Assembly: GCA_041484195.1 (NCBI GenBank)
Contig: JBGPHC010000003.1
Location: 1 to 64,000 of the forward strand
DNA: 64,000 bases
Reading direction: 5' to 3'
DNA from: PSRI01 sp041484195
Lineage (GTDB): Bacteria > Bacteroidota > Bacteroidia > Chitinophagales > Chitinophagaceae
Positions 34,980 to 44,568 of this stretch are shown piece by piece; position 1 is the first letter of the stretch; each line of letters starts with the position of its first letter. The notes under the pieces were generated by a model. The model saw only the letters and a program-made list of their open reading frames with translations. It made no database searches and was not told where the DNA came from. The translations under genes and the position numbers were made by a program.

Positions 34980-36500
34980 TCAAATACTTTTGTTTAACCG
35001 GGCCGCATTCCTCATCACAGTTATCATTCCCTGCTTTCTCAAAGCATCCAGGTAGATATCCACCATGTCCGAAAGTCCGGGAAGCGCTCCGAGATCTTTG
35101 CCCCATAATTTCTCATTCGAGAGTATTTCATGAACCATATTGCCAGTTTCGGATCTTTGCCACTTGCCAAAATAATAGCCTGCATGCTCATCCGTAATCA
35201 GGTAAGGGGAGCCGTTAGCGTTACCATAGAAATTACCTTCTCCATCCATCTCAGATTTCATGAACAGTATGTGTGCGGCCAGGGCCATCGCCATATGTTT
35301 TGGAACGGTTCCGAATTTCTCCATGTACTTCATCAGGGTAGCCACGTTGCGCAGGTTCATCTTGGAACTGTACTGAAGCGTAATCGAAAGCCAGGAATGC
35401 TCTATGAAGGGGTTGTCAAACCGGCCGATCACTTTTTCCGCGAATTCGGCCGCCTGATCTGTTGTGATTTGGCCTCCCGAAATGGCGGGAATGATTTCCT
35501 CTCCCATGATCCCCCGCACAAAAGAATTAAAAGTCTCGTCCTGCATGGATTCACGGACGGTCTTGAATCCGGCCAAATGTGCAGGGCCGCAGCAAAAAGT
35601 ATGCGTTCCGTTCAGCAGGCGCAGCTTGAGCTCCCGAAAAACGCTGATGTCTTTGGCAACCACAACACCTTCATCGGCTTCAGCAAATGACAAAAGACGC
35701 TTCACTTTTTCACTGGATGATTGTATGACCCATAAACGGTATGGTTCAGACATGATCATCAATTCGTCCTCGTAGCCCAGGCTTTCTTCCATTTCCATTT
35801 TTTCCTGCCTGGATAGTTTGCCCGGCACAATACAATCGACAAGGGAATTACAGAATTCATTGGCATTTTCCAGCCAGTCAAGAAAACTGCTTTCAAACCC
35901 ATTCTGGTGGGCCAGTTCCAGCAGGATCGATAATAATTGATCGGCATTATTCGGAATGAGTTCCGTGGGAATAATGACCATCCCTTTTTCAGGATTGCCA
36001 TTGAAAATTTTATAGCGTTGATAAAGAAACGCAAGAAGTTTCCCGGGAAAAGATGCCGGCGGAGATGCATGCACGTTATCCCGGGACAATGAAATCCCTA
36101 CTTCCGTGGTATTTGAAATGATCAGTTGTATTTCCGGATTAGCGGCACATCTCAATACCTCATGCCAGTCCTGAGCAGCAAACAGCACCCGGCTCAGGGA
36201 AACATTGACGGACTGATCTCTGACCGGCTGCCCGTTTTGAACACCCCTTATGAAATGAGTAAACATGGAATCCTGATGATCAAAATCATCCTTATTGCTA
36301 CCTGTCGATTTTACCGCGACGATTCGGCCATTGAAGACGCCTTTCTTATTTGCCTGGTCAATAAAATAATCCGGAAGTCCGCGCAACAATACTCCTGTTC
36401 CAAATTGAATCACCCGTTCCGGTAAAGCAAATAGCCGCTCGTCCAGATTCAATTTTTGGCAAAGAAACTTATCAGATAATATTCGTTTCGACAACATCAT
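34980..36500 (-). CDS. uxaB: Tagaturonate reductase
   Basis: A 506-residue mannitol-dehydrogenase-family oxidoreductase that reduces tagaturonate to altronate with NADH. Visible features are the nucleotide-binding start VIQFGTGVLLRGLPDYFIDQ, the FNGRIVAVKSTGS strand, GMVIIPTELIPNNADQL and LRLLNGTHTFCCGPAHLAGF with the catalytic Lys/Asn/His region. The pattern is that of UxaB rather than UxuB. It is the first of three uxa genes and begins 24 bp after the GH28 stop, so sugar release and breakdown share one operon. Met1 or Met2 may serve as start. Confidence 0.9.
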   Translation of the reverse strand: MMLSKRILSDKFLCQKLNLDERLFALPERVIQFGTGVLLRGLPDYFIDQANKKGVFNGRIVAVKSTGSNKDDFDHQDSMFTHFIRGVQNGQPVRDQSVNVSLSRVLFAAQDWHEVLRCAANPEIQLIISNTTEVGISLSRDNVHASPPASFPGKLLAFLYQRYKIFNGNPEKGMVIIPTELIPNNADQLLSILLELAHQNGFESSFLDWLENANEFCNSLVDCIVPGKLSRQEKMEMEESLGYEDELMIMSEPYRLWVIQSSSEKVKRLLSFAEADEGVVVAKDISVFRELKLRLLNGTHTFCCGPAHLAGFKTVRESMQDETFNSFVRGIMGEEIIPAISGGQITTDQAAEFAEKVIGRFDNPFIEHSWLSITLQYSSKMNLRNVATLMKYMEKFGTVPKHMAMALAAHILFMKSEMDGEGNFYGNANGSPYLITDEHAGYYFGKWQRSETGNMVHEILSNEKLWGKDLGALPGLSDMVDIYLDALRKQGMITVMRNAARLNKSI

Positions 36501-36524
36501 GGTTCTCTCTCTTTATTTCTTCTA

Positions 36525-38117
36525 TTATTGAAGTTTGAATCCGGAAACGAAATCATTTGTAATTATATTCCCCGCTTCCCTGGACTGAACCAGTTGATCC
36601 ATTACGCTGAAATTTTTTATTGTGATATTTTTTATTCCGAATTCCCCGGTCCTTCCCAGGATGCGTGATTCAACATTCGCGACAGGAAAATAAACCTGCA
36701 AATCGTCAATTGATATACCTGATACCCGGCATAAGCCGGCGGAAGGACGCCAACCTTTATCTGTTATTTCAATATCAATGATGCGAGGTCCTTCCTTACC
36801 CTGGAATACCACTTTCTCCACTCTGATCCCCGAAAAACGGATATTTTCAATGGTTGAAGAATCAAATCCACTGATGACAATGGCCCGCTTGCAAAGAATT
36901 ATATCCACATCCTTAAATTCAATATCGCGGAAGAATTTTACACAGGTCTCCGTGCCAATCTTGGCTGCCGCCGAATTACTCAGTCCTATGATTTTTTCGA
37001 ATCGGATGCGTTCCGTATTGTATTGTCCCGAAGTATCCAACCCTTTAACCACCAGGTTATCGTCACCCGTATGCATGACAGCGTTTACCAGGTCGCAGTC
37101 AGTTGAAGAATCGAAATCAACCCCATCCGTATTGGTCCAATTAATCGCCGGCCTGTTGTTCATGATCTTCAGGTTGCGCAAGTGAATATTCCTTGACTTG
37201 AACACACGCGTATTCCAAAAACAGGGGTCCCTTAATACGGGTCCGTCAATTCGGATATTGTTGCAACCCGACATGAACAATAGATAAAGCTCCCTGCCTC
37301 CGCTTTTCCGCAAGCCTTCCCAACCCGAACCATCAATGGTACCATGCCCGGATATGCTCACATTTTCTACATTCTCAAAACGAAGAAGTGATTGGGAATA
37401 ATCAGCAAGCTTATTGCTTCCTTTTATCAGTGCGCCTGGTTCCAGGTAGATATTTACATTACTCTTCAAATTCAACTGACCTGTCAGATATTCGCCCTTT
37501 GGAAAATATAGTGTCCGCCCGGTAGCCCCTGCGGACGCGGCATCAATCGCTTTTTGCAATTTTTCCGTTTCCAATTTTTTACCGCTATCATCCACTCCGT
37601 AGTCCAGGATATTTTTTACTCCGGGATTACCCAGAGTCGGCACACCACTCAATGGAGAATCAATCAATAGAAATAAATACCCAAGCGAATCTATCTGCAC
37701 AACCAGGTATCCCGGCTTTTGAATGGTGAATCGAAGGCGGTTTCTTTTTTTGGCGGCTTTTATTTTTTGGTTCTCCGGACTGATAGTATAAGATCCGATT
37801 GGCCCACTGGCAGTGATTTCAATTGCGAGTGGTTGCTTTCCATCATAAGCCAGACGGGTATAGTGATAAGGCACATCGAACCGCTCCATTTTTTCCACAA
37901 ATCCATTCTTTCCATTCAGGGAAATAGCATATTTATCGCTCTTGACTGCATTAGGGGTAGCGGGATAAATGATCACGGAAGATTTAATTCCCTCCCCATT
38001 ATTTGCTTGCGGTTTGCCCGTGCGCGCCTCGCCAGTCATTATGGCCCCGGGCCAGCATAAGAAAAACAATATTGCAATAAGCGAATTTTTTATTTTCAGG
38101 ATCTGCATCACAGTCAA
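36525..38117 (-). CDS. GH28 polygalacturonase-like hydrolase (first)
   Basis: The 530-residue secreted enzyme has a signal peptide (NSLIAILFFLCWPGAIMTG), an N-terminal beta domain to about residue 165, then the parallel beta-helix of GH28 starting KNILDYGVDDSGKKLETEKL. Catalytic motifs are NWTNTDGVDFDSSTDCDLVN and MHTGDDNLVVKG, giving the three aspartates. The usual G-H-G motif reads SNSAAAKIGTETC, and the RIK motif is replaced by RAIVISGFD, so specificity is unusual, perhaps rhamnogalacturonan or a side chain rather than plain polygalacturonan. It lies between the GH127-like gene (18 bp) and uxaB (24 bp). Confidence 0.83.
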   Translation of the reverse strand: MTVMQILKIKNSLIAILFFLCWPGAIMTGEARTGKPQANNGEGIKSSVIIYPATPNAVKSDKYAISLNGKNGFVEKMERFDVPYHYTRLAYDGKQPLAIEITASGPIGSYTISPENQKIKAAKKRNRLRFTIQKPGYLVVQIDSLGYLFLLIDSPLSGVPTLGNPGVKNILDYGVDDSGKKLETEKLQKAIDAASAGATGRTLYFPKGEYLTGQLNLKSNVNIYLEPGALIKGSNKLADYSQSLLRFENVENVSISGHGTIDGSGWEGLRKSGGRELYLLFMSGCNNIRIDGPVLRDPCFWNTRVFKSRNIHLRNLKIMNNRPAINWTNTDGVDFDSSTDCDLVNAVMHTGDDNLVVKGLDTSGQYNTERIRFEKIIGLSNSAAAKIGTETCVKFFRDIEFKDVDIILCKRAIVISGFDSSTIENIRFSGIRVEKVVFQGKEGPRIIDIEITDKGWRPSAGLCRVSGISIDDLQVYFPVANVESRILGRTGEFGIKNITIKNFSVMDQLVQSREAGNIITNDFVSGFKLQ

Positions 38118-38135
38118 ATTTGATTCTGATATAAT

Positions 38136-40241
38136 TCAATTCTGATTCTTGATAACCGGGAATGAACTGATCCTCAACCTGGCCGATCCCATGGGAATCA
38201 ATACCAGGGAATCCACCGGACCGTCTGCAACCACTGGACTCTGAGGTAAGATCCCGCAAAGTCCATACTGATCAATTGACCATTGTGGAATCTGTTTACC
38301 AAAAGCCCTGATTTCGAGTGGAACATTCTCCTGGGAAAATGGGAAATTATCTGCCGGCCAATTTTTCTTAACAATTTTGAAATTGCTGAGTGAATCAGCA
38401 CCGCTTAACAGGAGGCCGTAATTCCAATTACTGCCTGGGGTGATTTCATAGCTGGGCCATTTGGCTGCGTCAATGGTTGATTGCCATTTCGGCTCCCCCT
38501 TGGAATAAGAACGGCTGTCGCTTGTTTTATAATTCTCCGTGATTTTCAAAGAAAAACTGAGTGCGCCATAATTAACAGTCACGCTGTTCTTGTTATTTTT
38601 CCAGGAACTGAGACTGAGTTTCTGCGGCAGGAATAATTCCACTACATCTTTGTCATTCCAATTTATTTCGATGATAGTGTAACTGGCAGCATTGCTGTTC
38701 ATGTCCATCAACTTTCCATTCACATAGAACCTGGCGCTATCGCACCATGATGGTATGCGCAGGTATAGTGGGAAACGGGTCTTCTCCTTCATGTGCAATT
38801 CAAAGCGGATCTTTTCATCAAAAGGATAATGTGTTTCTTCGTGTATGCTGACTGTTTTTCCGTCTGCCACTTTCGCAGTCACGGTCCCTTCTCCGTATAA
38901 AATGGCTACGAGACCATTGTCAGGAGTGGCCATCCACAGGTGTTCGGCATAATAGGGCCAGCCTTGCGCATGATTGTGCTGGCAACAACGATGCAGAAAA
39001 GGGTTCATCAGAAATTCCGGGCCACTGTTATCAATTCCCGGAGCATGATTGGTGGCGTCACTCACCACCATATTGGGAGCCGTCAGATAGCGAAGTGCTT
39101 TGAAATCGGATGTCACTGCCGCCGGATATGTGTTGAATGCAACATTTTCGCAGTTGTCTGCCCAGATGGGGTCACCCGTAATTCCGGTTAGCATTTCATC
39201 ACTTGACATCTGCTCCACCATCCCGCAAACCTCTATCGCCTGCCGCGGATCACTATATCCCGGGCGCGCATTTTCATCCGCACCGAACATTCCTCCCGGC
39301 ACCTGGCCATAAAGATTCCTGATCAAATGAAAATTATTGTATGTCGCACCCATATGCGCAGAATCCTTCGACTGCATATACCAGGTGGCAGGCTCCCTGA
39401 AACACTGTGCGATATTCACATTGTGCCAGTTCGGTAATCTGTCCTTTTGCGTCCAGTCCGCTGTGTTATGATGAACTTTTTTGGCCAGGTCGAGTAACCA
39501 ATCTTCGCCCGTGCGATTGTATAACCAATAAATACTATACAGATCATCGCCTCCGCGACTATTTTCCCAATACAATTTCAGGAGCTTATTTTCCGGGATC
39601 GTGGCCTGCCATATGAAATAGTTTGTCATGAAAGGGATCACCCTGGGATCATTGCTGTATTCATAATAGGACTGCAAGCACCAGATCATGATCATATTGG
39701 GCCAGAGATCGGGATTATTGCCCTGGTTGCTATTGAGATATGATTTTTCAATTGCCATTGGGCCAAAGGATCCGTCAGGCCGCTGGCTCTGCAATACTTT
39801 TTCAAGCCAAAGCATGGTTTCCGCGAGGATTTTTTTGTCGCCAAGCACATAGCCCAGGTCACCATATCCTTTCAGCCAATAGGGGACTTCTTCCCAACCC
39901 CTGTCACCCGTGCCGTTACCGCTGAACCAGCCATTATTCTTCTTATCCAACCAGATGCTAATCTCATTCAGCTTTCCGGTCAATCCATCCCGTTGTAGTT
40001 CCAGGTATTTTTTCAACCAGCCCCCGGGCTCAATGCTGCCGATGGGAAGCTTTATGAAACTGAGTGGTTGCAGTGGAGCCCGGTTTCCCCCATAGTTGTG
40101 GTTCATGGAATCCAGCGAGGGCCGGTACACAGAACTGAGCTTCATCGGGTCGTCGCCGCCCTCCCGTTGGGAACTGCAATTCGTAAATAGAAGTAGTAAG
40201 CCGGTTAGTACAATCAACAAAATGAATATTGTATATCGCAT
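38136..40241 (-). CDS. GH127-like (DUF1680) glycoside hydrolase, lipoprotein
   Basis: A 701-residue protein with a lipoprotein signal (LTGLLLLFTNCSSQ) and the (alpha/alpha)6 barrel of the DUF1680 group. The zinc/nucleophile centre of GH127 (Glu, Cys and a Cys-Cys pair) is seen as AIEVCGMVEQMSSDEM and FLHRCCQHNHAQGW. Other blocks are GWLKKYLELQRDGLTGKL near the start and RIPSWCDSARFYVNGK in the C-terminal beta domain. Known relatives are beta-L-arabinofuranosidases and, in rhamnogalacturonan II breakdown, an acerate hydrolase. In this pectin locus it probably trims a side chain. Genes lie 18 and 38 bp on either side on the same strand. Confidence 0.83.
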   Translation of the reverse strand: MRYTIFILLIVLTGLLLLFTNCSSQREGGDDPMKLSSVYRPSLDSMNHNYGGNRAPLQPLSFIKLPIGSIEPGGWLKKYLELQRDGLTGKLNEISIWLDKKNNGWFSGNGTGDRGWEEVPYWLKGYGDLGYVLGDKKILAETMLWLEKVLQSQRPDGSFGPMAIEKSYLNSNQGNNPDLWPNMIMIWCLQSYYEYSNDPRVIPFMTNYFIWQATIPENKLLKLYWENSRGGDDLYSIYWLYNRTGEDWLLDLAKKVHHNTADWTQKDRLPNWHNVNIAQCFREPATWYMQSKDSAHMGATYNNFHLIRNLYGQVPGGMFGADENARPGYSDPRQAIEVCGMVEQMSSDEMLTGITGDPIWADNCENVAFNTYPAAVTSDFKALRYLTAPNMVVSDATNHAPGIDNSGPEFLMNPFLHRCCQHNHAQGWPYYAEHLWMATPDNGLVAILYGEGTVTAKVADGKTVSIHEETHYPFDEKIRFELHMKEKTRFPLYLRIPSWCDSARFYVNGKLMDMNSNAASYTIIEINWNDKDVVELFLPQKLSLSSWKNNKNSVTVNYGALSFSLKITENYKTSDSRSYSKGEPKWQSTIDAAKWPSYEITPGSNWNYGLLLSGADSLSNFKIVKKNWPADNFPFSQENVPLEIRAFGKQIPQWSIDQYGLCGILPQSPVVADGPVDSLVLIPMGSARLRISSFPVIKNQN

Positions 40242-40279
40242 AGTCTATCTCGTAAGTTGTGTTATTAAACTGAGTCTAT

Positions 40280-41785
40280 TTATTTTGATTTTATTTTCCT
40301 AATCGCCGAATTCGGGAAAAGGTTATTGATGAATTCCACACTTTCTGAATCCTTTGTTTGAATAAATATGCCTGAGTCCCTGGAAGCCTGGCAATTCCGG
40401 ACGATCATATTTTTTGATAACTCAGTTGAGATGTACGGTACACCAGGCTGTGATTGCCGGCCTTCCACATGATCCAACAGGATTTCGGAGGATTTCCGGA
40501 TAAAGAATGCTGGTCCTTTTTCTGTATTTACCTGACAATCGATAAATTGAATTCCCCTGGCAAATCTGCATTTGATACCCGTTTCACAACTAAGGCTTAT
40601 CTGCTGGAAGCGGATGTCCTGAAGTGGAGATTCGGGCAGGCCGGATATATTCATGGCCTCCCGGATACGCGTACCCGTGATATTGGTAAATCTGAAATTT
40701 TTGAATATGGGTGTTGCTTCGCTCACGGGTTCAGGCTCTTCGCTCCGCGAATCATAATACATGTCCAGGGAAATTCCTTCGGACACATTATCCATCACAA
40801 TATTTGATATATTGATATTTTCCACGATGCCGCCACGTCCCCTCGCCGTCTTAATGCGGATACCGCGAAGCGTACCATTAAATACACAATTGGTGACAGT
40901 CACATTCCTGATTCCGCCAGACATTTCACTGCCAATTCCGATCGCGCTCCTGCCGTGCGCAAAACTGCAGTTGGTGATTACGATATTCTCGGAAGCTATC
41001 CCGATGTCCCGTCCCTGTTTGTTGTAGCCGGATTTCAGCGTGATGCAATCATCCCCACAATCAATAAAACTGTCGGAAATCCTCACAAACTTGCAGGATT
41101 CGGGATTGATGCCATCAGTATTGGGCGAGTCATAGGGCTGGATGATTGAAATGCCATGGATAGTGATATTTTCACAATACACCGGATGGATGGTCCAGGA
41201 TGGGGAATTCAGTATGGTGATCTCGCTGATCAAAATGTTCTTGGAATGATAAAGATTAATCATGCGCGGTCTCGGAAAGGGTAATGGACTTCCGGAGGGA
41301 TTGTCCGGTTCCCTTTCAACAATATTCAATTTTTTACGCAAAAGTTCCGTTTGCCGGTAGGCTTCCCACCAGGTTTCGCCCTGGCCTTCCAGTGTTCCGC
41401 GACCGGATATGGAAATATTTTCAAGCCCAAATCCGGTAAATAAAGATGCATATATTTTTCTTCCAATCCCTTCCCAACTTCCCTCGATGACCGGTGTCTG
41501 AGAAATATTGTTATCGAATACCAGGACCGCTCCTGCCAGTATCTCCAGGTGAATATTGCTTTTGAGAAATATGGGGCCGGTCAGGTATCTTCCCGCAGGA
41601 AAGATGATTTTTCCGCCTCCCGCCTTCGCACAGTCATCCACTGCCTTCTGGAAGGCAATCGTGCAAAGCGTTTTCCCATCTCCTACCGCACCATAATCTT
41701 TCACATTATAATATGATTGAGCATGGAGCCCCGGAAACAGAAACAAAGCCAGGATCAAAAAAATGATTACCCTTTTCATGTTCAT
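40280..41785 (-). CDS. GH28 polygalacturonase-like hydrolase (second)
   Basis: About 501 residues with a signal peptide (IIFLILALFLFPGLHAQ) and the full GH28 beta-helix. The motifs are canonical: YNVKDYGAVGDGKTLCTIAF, SPNTDGINPESCKFVRI, FIDCGDDCITLKSGYN, AHGRSAIGIGSEMSGG (the G-H-G region) and GIRIKTARGRGG (RIK). The pattern fits exo-polygalacturonases or rhamnogalacturonan hydrolases that release single galacturonate units. I chose ATG 41785; ATG 41779 is also possible, and an earlier ATG at 41812 lacks a good signal-peptide beginning. It lies between the GH106 and GH127-like genes. Confidence 0.9.
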   Translation of the reverse strand: MNMKRVIIFLILALFLFPGLHAQSYYNVKDYGAVGDGKTLCTIAFQKAVDDCAKAGGGKIIFPAGRYLTGPIFLKSNIHLEILAGAVLVFDNNISQTPVIEGSWEGIGRKIYASLFTGFGLENISISGRGTLEGQGETWWEAYRQTELLRKKLNIVEREPDNPSGSPLPFPRPRMINLYHSKNILISEITILNSPSWTIHPVYCENITIHGISIIQPYDSPNTDGINPESCKFVRISDSFIDCGDDCITLKSGYNKQGRDIGIASENIVITNCSFAHGRSAIGIGSEMSGGIRNVTVTNCVFNGTLRGIRIKTARGRGGIVENINISNIVMDNVSEGISLDMYYDSRSEEPEPVSEATPIFKNFRFTNITGTRIREAMNISGLPESPLQDIRFQQISLSCETGIKCRFARGIQFIDCQVNTEKGPAFFIRKSSEILLDHVEGRQSQPGVPYISTELSKNMIVRNCQASRDSGIFIQTKDSESVEFINNLFPNSAIRKIKSK

Positions 41786-41835
41786 ATTCTTTAACAATCC
41801 ATCAGGACCCATCCTGTTTCATTTTGGATGAATCA

Positions 41836-44547
41836 CTAATCACCGCTTTCCAGTCTTACCTTTCCTACCAGGCCCGATGCCAGAGGCGTCCAATTGGAAG
41901 CGTCAAAGGGTCCATAGGTAATATCAACAAAAAAATATTTCTGCCATTTCACTTTTTTCTTGTCCAGCCAAATGACTCTGTTTGCATCCAGATTGGTGAC
42001 CTTTATGGTCAGATGATTCCCCTTGCTTTTCAAAATGCCTGGTGGAATATCCAGACTATAAGGGACAGACCAGCTACGGCCAATCAGCCTGCCATTGAGG
42101 CTTACTTCAGCCATCTCCCTCACATCACCCAGGTTGAGCCGGAAATTCTTATCGTGTAGCATGCCTTGCGGCAAATCGAAATTGGTTTCATATCTCGCCG
42201 TGCCTGAAAAATACTTAGCCATGGTATCAGGAGCCTGGGTCCAGGTTCCCGGATCATTTTGCTGATAGCCGGCAGGAATGGACGGCGCACCTTTTTCGAA
42301 TGTTATTTTCCAGGGTCCCTTTAATGACTGCGACTTGTCAGCATAGAAATAGGGCCAGGCTTTGTCCTGGACTGAAGCACCATAGACTTTCAAGAAACAA
42401 GATTGACCAGGGGATAATTGCAGGTATATCTCATTCCCCCTTTTTTTTAGGAGTCCCCAGCGATTCTCCATCGGGTCATATTGCCGGACTGAATTAAATT
42501 GACCCGGAATCGGAATCCAACCTTCACGGAACTGGTCCTGCTGATTGGCTATAAAATATACCTTGCCACTATCTATTGATTTCCGGATATATTCGAGTTG
42601 AAACTGCGGGAAGGATTCTCTTCTTAATCCTATTTCGCTCAGGCGCCCAATGAAATCACCGGTAACCGATACATTTTTCCAGGAGCGCATTTCCTTCACC
42701 ATTCCAACCAGCCTGGTTCTTCGTTGCGCCGCATCCAATAAGCCCGGCACATCGTAGGGCGACTTATAGGCAAATACAATGGGTATTCCCCGGGCCGCGA
42801 GTTGATGCAGCGCCTGCAGGGTACTGATGGGCATCCGCTTACAAGACGGTAAAATAATTGCCTTATACGACTTGCCCGAAGCAGTCACCAGTCGGTTATC
42901 CTTTACCGATAGTCCTTGTAATTGCCTGTCAGACACATAATCGAAATCAAATCCTTCATCGCGTAATTTCCTGGCCACATTTCCAAAATCATTCTTGTAA
43001 AACCATTCCATGGGGTTATGCACCGCCATCATGGCCAATTTACTGCGGTCCTCTTCCGGCATCTCCGACCATATATCGTAGATAGGAAAATAGAGTAATA
43101 TTTCATTGTCAGGCGAACTGTTCTGCAGGATTTGTTGAGATCGTTCAATATAGCCGCTGAAATCGGGCATATAATCCACGAGCCCGCTATTATGACCAAA
43201 ATTGCTTGCAGGATAAAACAACCATCCGGGAAAACCAAGGTTCATTGGGGAATAAGTCGCGCAAGTGAGCATTACATGATTGATCCCCGAAATAAACACT
43301 TCATCAATCTGAGGCTTCACTTGCGAGAGGGCCACTTTAAAATGATTGCCCAGCCAGGTTGCCGTTTCTGAAGAAACCAATCTTTTACCCGAAACATTGG
43401 CAGCAGAGGAAGCAAATTTCATCACGAGCTTGTCAGGACGCCAGAATACTTCCGGCGCATAGTCTTTATCAGTTCTCAACATCGGAATATGAAAATCGCT
43501 GGATCCGAAAGATTCAGTTTGTGGAATGTCTGATGCCGCATAAAGGTCGAGCCAGTTGGCAGGCGAGCCATGTGCCTGCTCCACCGTTCGGATTCCATGT
43601 TTATGGGCCCAGGCATTCCATGGCTCCACAAAATTATAAAGTAGGAGGTCGGAAATTGTTTCCCGGTAATCGCATAGAATTCTCCAACGGTCGGGTGAAT
43701 TTATGTTCGAAGAGAAGATATTGAGGTAGCGACGCAGATCATAACCTCTGCGCTTTTGAAATTCATCTAAAAAAGAGGGTGTAAAATCTGCGCCATAGAC
43801 TTCGTAGGAATCATTAAAAACAGAGCGAATATGACGTCCATTCAAGAATAAGGAATCAAAACGCCCTAAATATTTTTCAACCGCTTCCCGGCTAAAATGA
43901 TCGAGCACAAGCCCCGCGCCCCCGGGACCAGAGCGTTTTACCATTTGCCCGGTTGGCACTGAAAATATCCCGTAGATTTCCCAAATGCCACGCGGAAATT
44001 TGTAACTGAGAAAACCATCGCCAGTAATTTTCGATGAGAGATCAATAAATTGACCTTTATCAGAAAAAGCTACCACCGCAGCAATCGAGGTATCAGGACC
44101 GGCAAGGCGCAGTCTCAATTTTTCACCCCCATTGGCTGTCAAAATTTTGCCTCCGGCCAGTTTTCTGGCCGCCATGCTTTTGTTTACATTAGATCCGCCA
44201 TAAGGCCAGGCGGAACCCAGCGACAAATCAACAGCCATTCCCTTCGCGGCTGAAATATCCCCGGTATAATTTACCATTTGTATCCATTCCGGACTCATGA
44301 ATGGAATCGATTCTTTCTCATAGCCATCCACCCCATAAGTTGCGGCAATGTTTACACCTCCAATGCCCTCCTTTTGAAAGGCGTCGATATGTTGTTGAAG
44401 TCCTTCCCTGGTAACGGCACTTCCAAGCCAGTACCACCATAACCAGGGTTTTTCTTCGGCCCTGGGAATAGCAGATTGAGCCTGAATGATGATCCCCTCC
44501 ACCATTAGTACCAGAATAAGAACAAGACATTTTATTTTTCTATCCAT
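41836..44547 (-). CDS. GH106 alpha-L-rhamnosidase-like enzyme (first)
   Basis: The 903-residue secreted enzyme starts with a signal peptide (VLILVLMVEGIIIQAQS) and has the GH106 layout: barrel start KPWLWWYWLGSAVTREGL, GIGGVNIAATYGVDGYE, LSLGSAWPYGGSNVNK, SVFNDSYEVYGADFTPSFLD, EQAHGSPANWLDLYAASDIP, and a C-terminal sugar-binding-like beta domain (FRLNLGDVREMAEVSLNGRL, HLTIKVTNLDANRVIWLD). GH106 enzymes remove alpha-L-rhamnose from rhamnogalacturonan. It is followed by GH28 after 50 bp and preceded after 21 bp by a second paralogue, clearly a tandem duplication (see findings). Confidence 0.87.
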   Translation of the reverse strand: MDRKIKCLVLILVLMVEGIIIQAQSAIPRAEEKPWLWWYWLGSAVTREGLQQHIDAFQKEGIGGVNIAATYGVDGYEKESIPFMSPEWIQMVNYTGDISAAKGMAVDLSLGSAWPYGGSNVNKSMAARKLAGGKILTANGGEKLRLRLAGPDTSIAAVVAFSDKGQFIDLSSKITGDGFLSYKFPRGIWEIYGIFSVPTGQMVKRSGPGGAGLVLDHFSREAVEKYLGRFDSLFLNGRHIRSVFNDSYEVYGADFTPSFLDEFQKRRGYDLRRYLNIFSSNINSPDRWRILCDYRETISDLLLYNFVEPWNAWAHKHGIRTVEQAHGSPANWLDLYAASDIPQTESFGSSDFHIPMLRTDKDYAPEVFWRPDKLVMKFASSAANVSGKRLVSSETATWLGNHFKVALSQVKPQIDEVFISGINHVMLTCATYSPMNLGFPGWLFYPASNFGHNSGLVDYMPDFSGYIERSQQILQNSSPDNEILLYFPIYDIWSEMPEEDRSKLAMMAVHNPMEWFYKNDFGNVARKLRDEGFDFDYVSDRQLQGLSVKDNRLVTASGKSYKAIILPSCKRMPISTLQALHQLAARGIPIVFAYKSPYDVPGLLDAAQRRTRLVGMVKEMRSWKNVSVTGDFIGRLSEIGLRRESFPQFQLEYIRKSIDSGKVYFIANQQDQFREGWIPIPGQFNSVRQYDPMENRWGLLKKRGNEIYLQLSPGQSCFLKVYGASVQDKAWPYFYADKSQSLKGPWKITFEKGAPSIPAGYQQNDPGTWTQAPDTMAKYFSGTARYETNFDLPQGMLHDKNFRLNLGDVREMAEVSLNGRLIGRSWSVPYSLDIPPGILKSKGNHLTIKVTNLDANRVIWLDKKKVKWQKYFFVDITYGPFDASNWTPLASGLVGKVRLESGD

Positions 44548-44568
44548 GATTCCAAGAAATTATTTTGA

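Noticed and set aside
35130..35690. A 186-codon plus-strand frame over uxaB
   Set aside because: Antisense to a complete tagaturonate reductase; no motif of its own.
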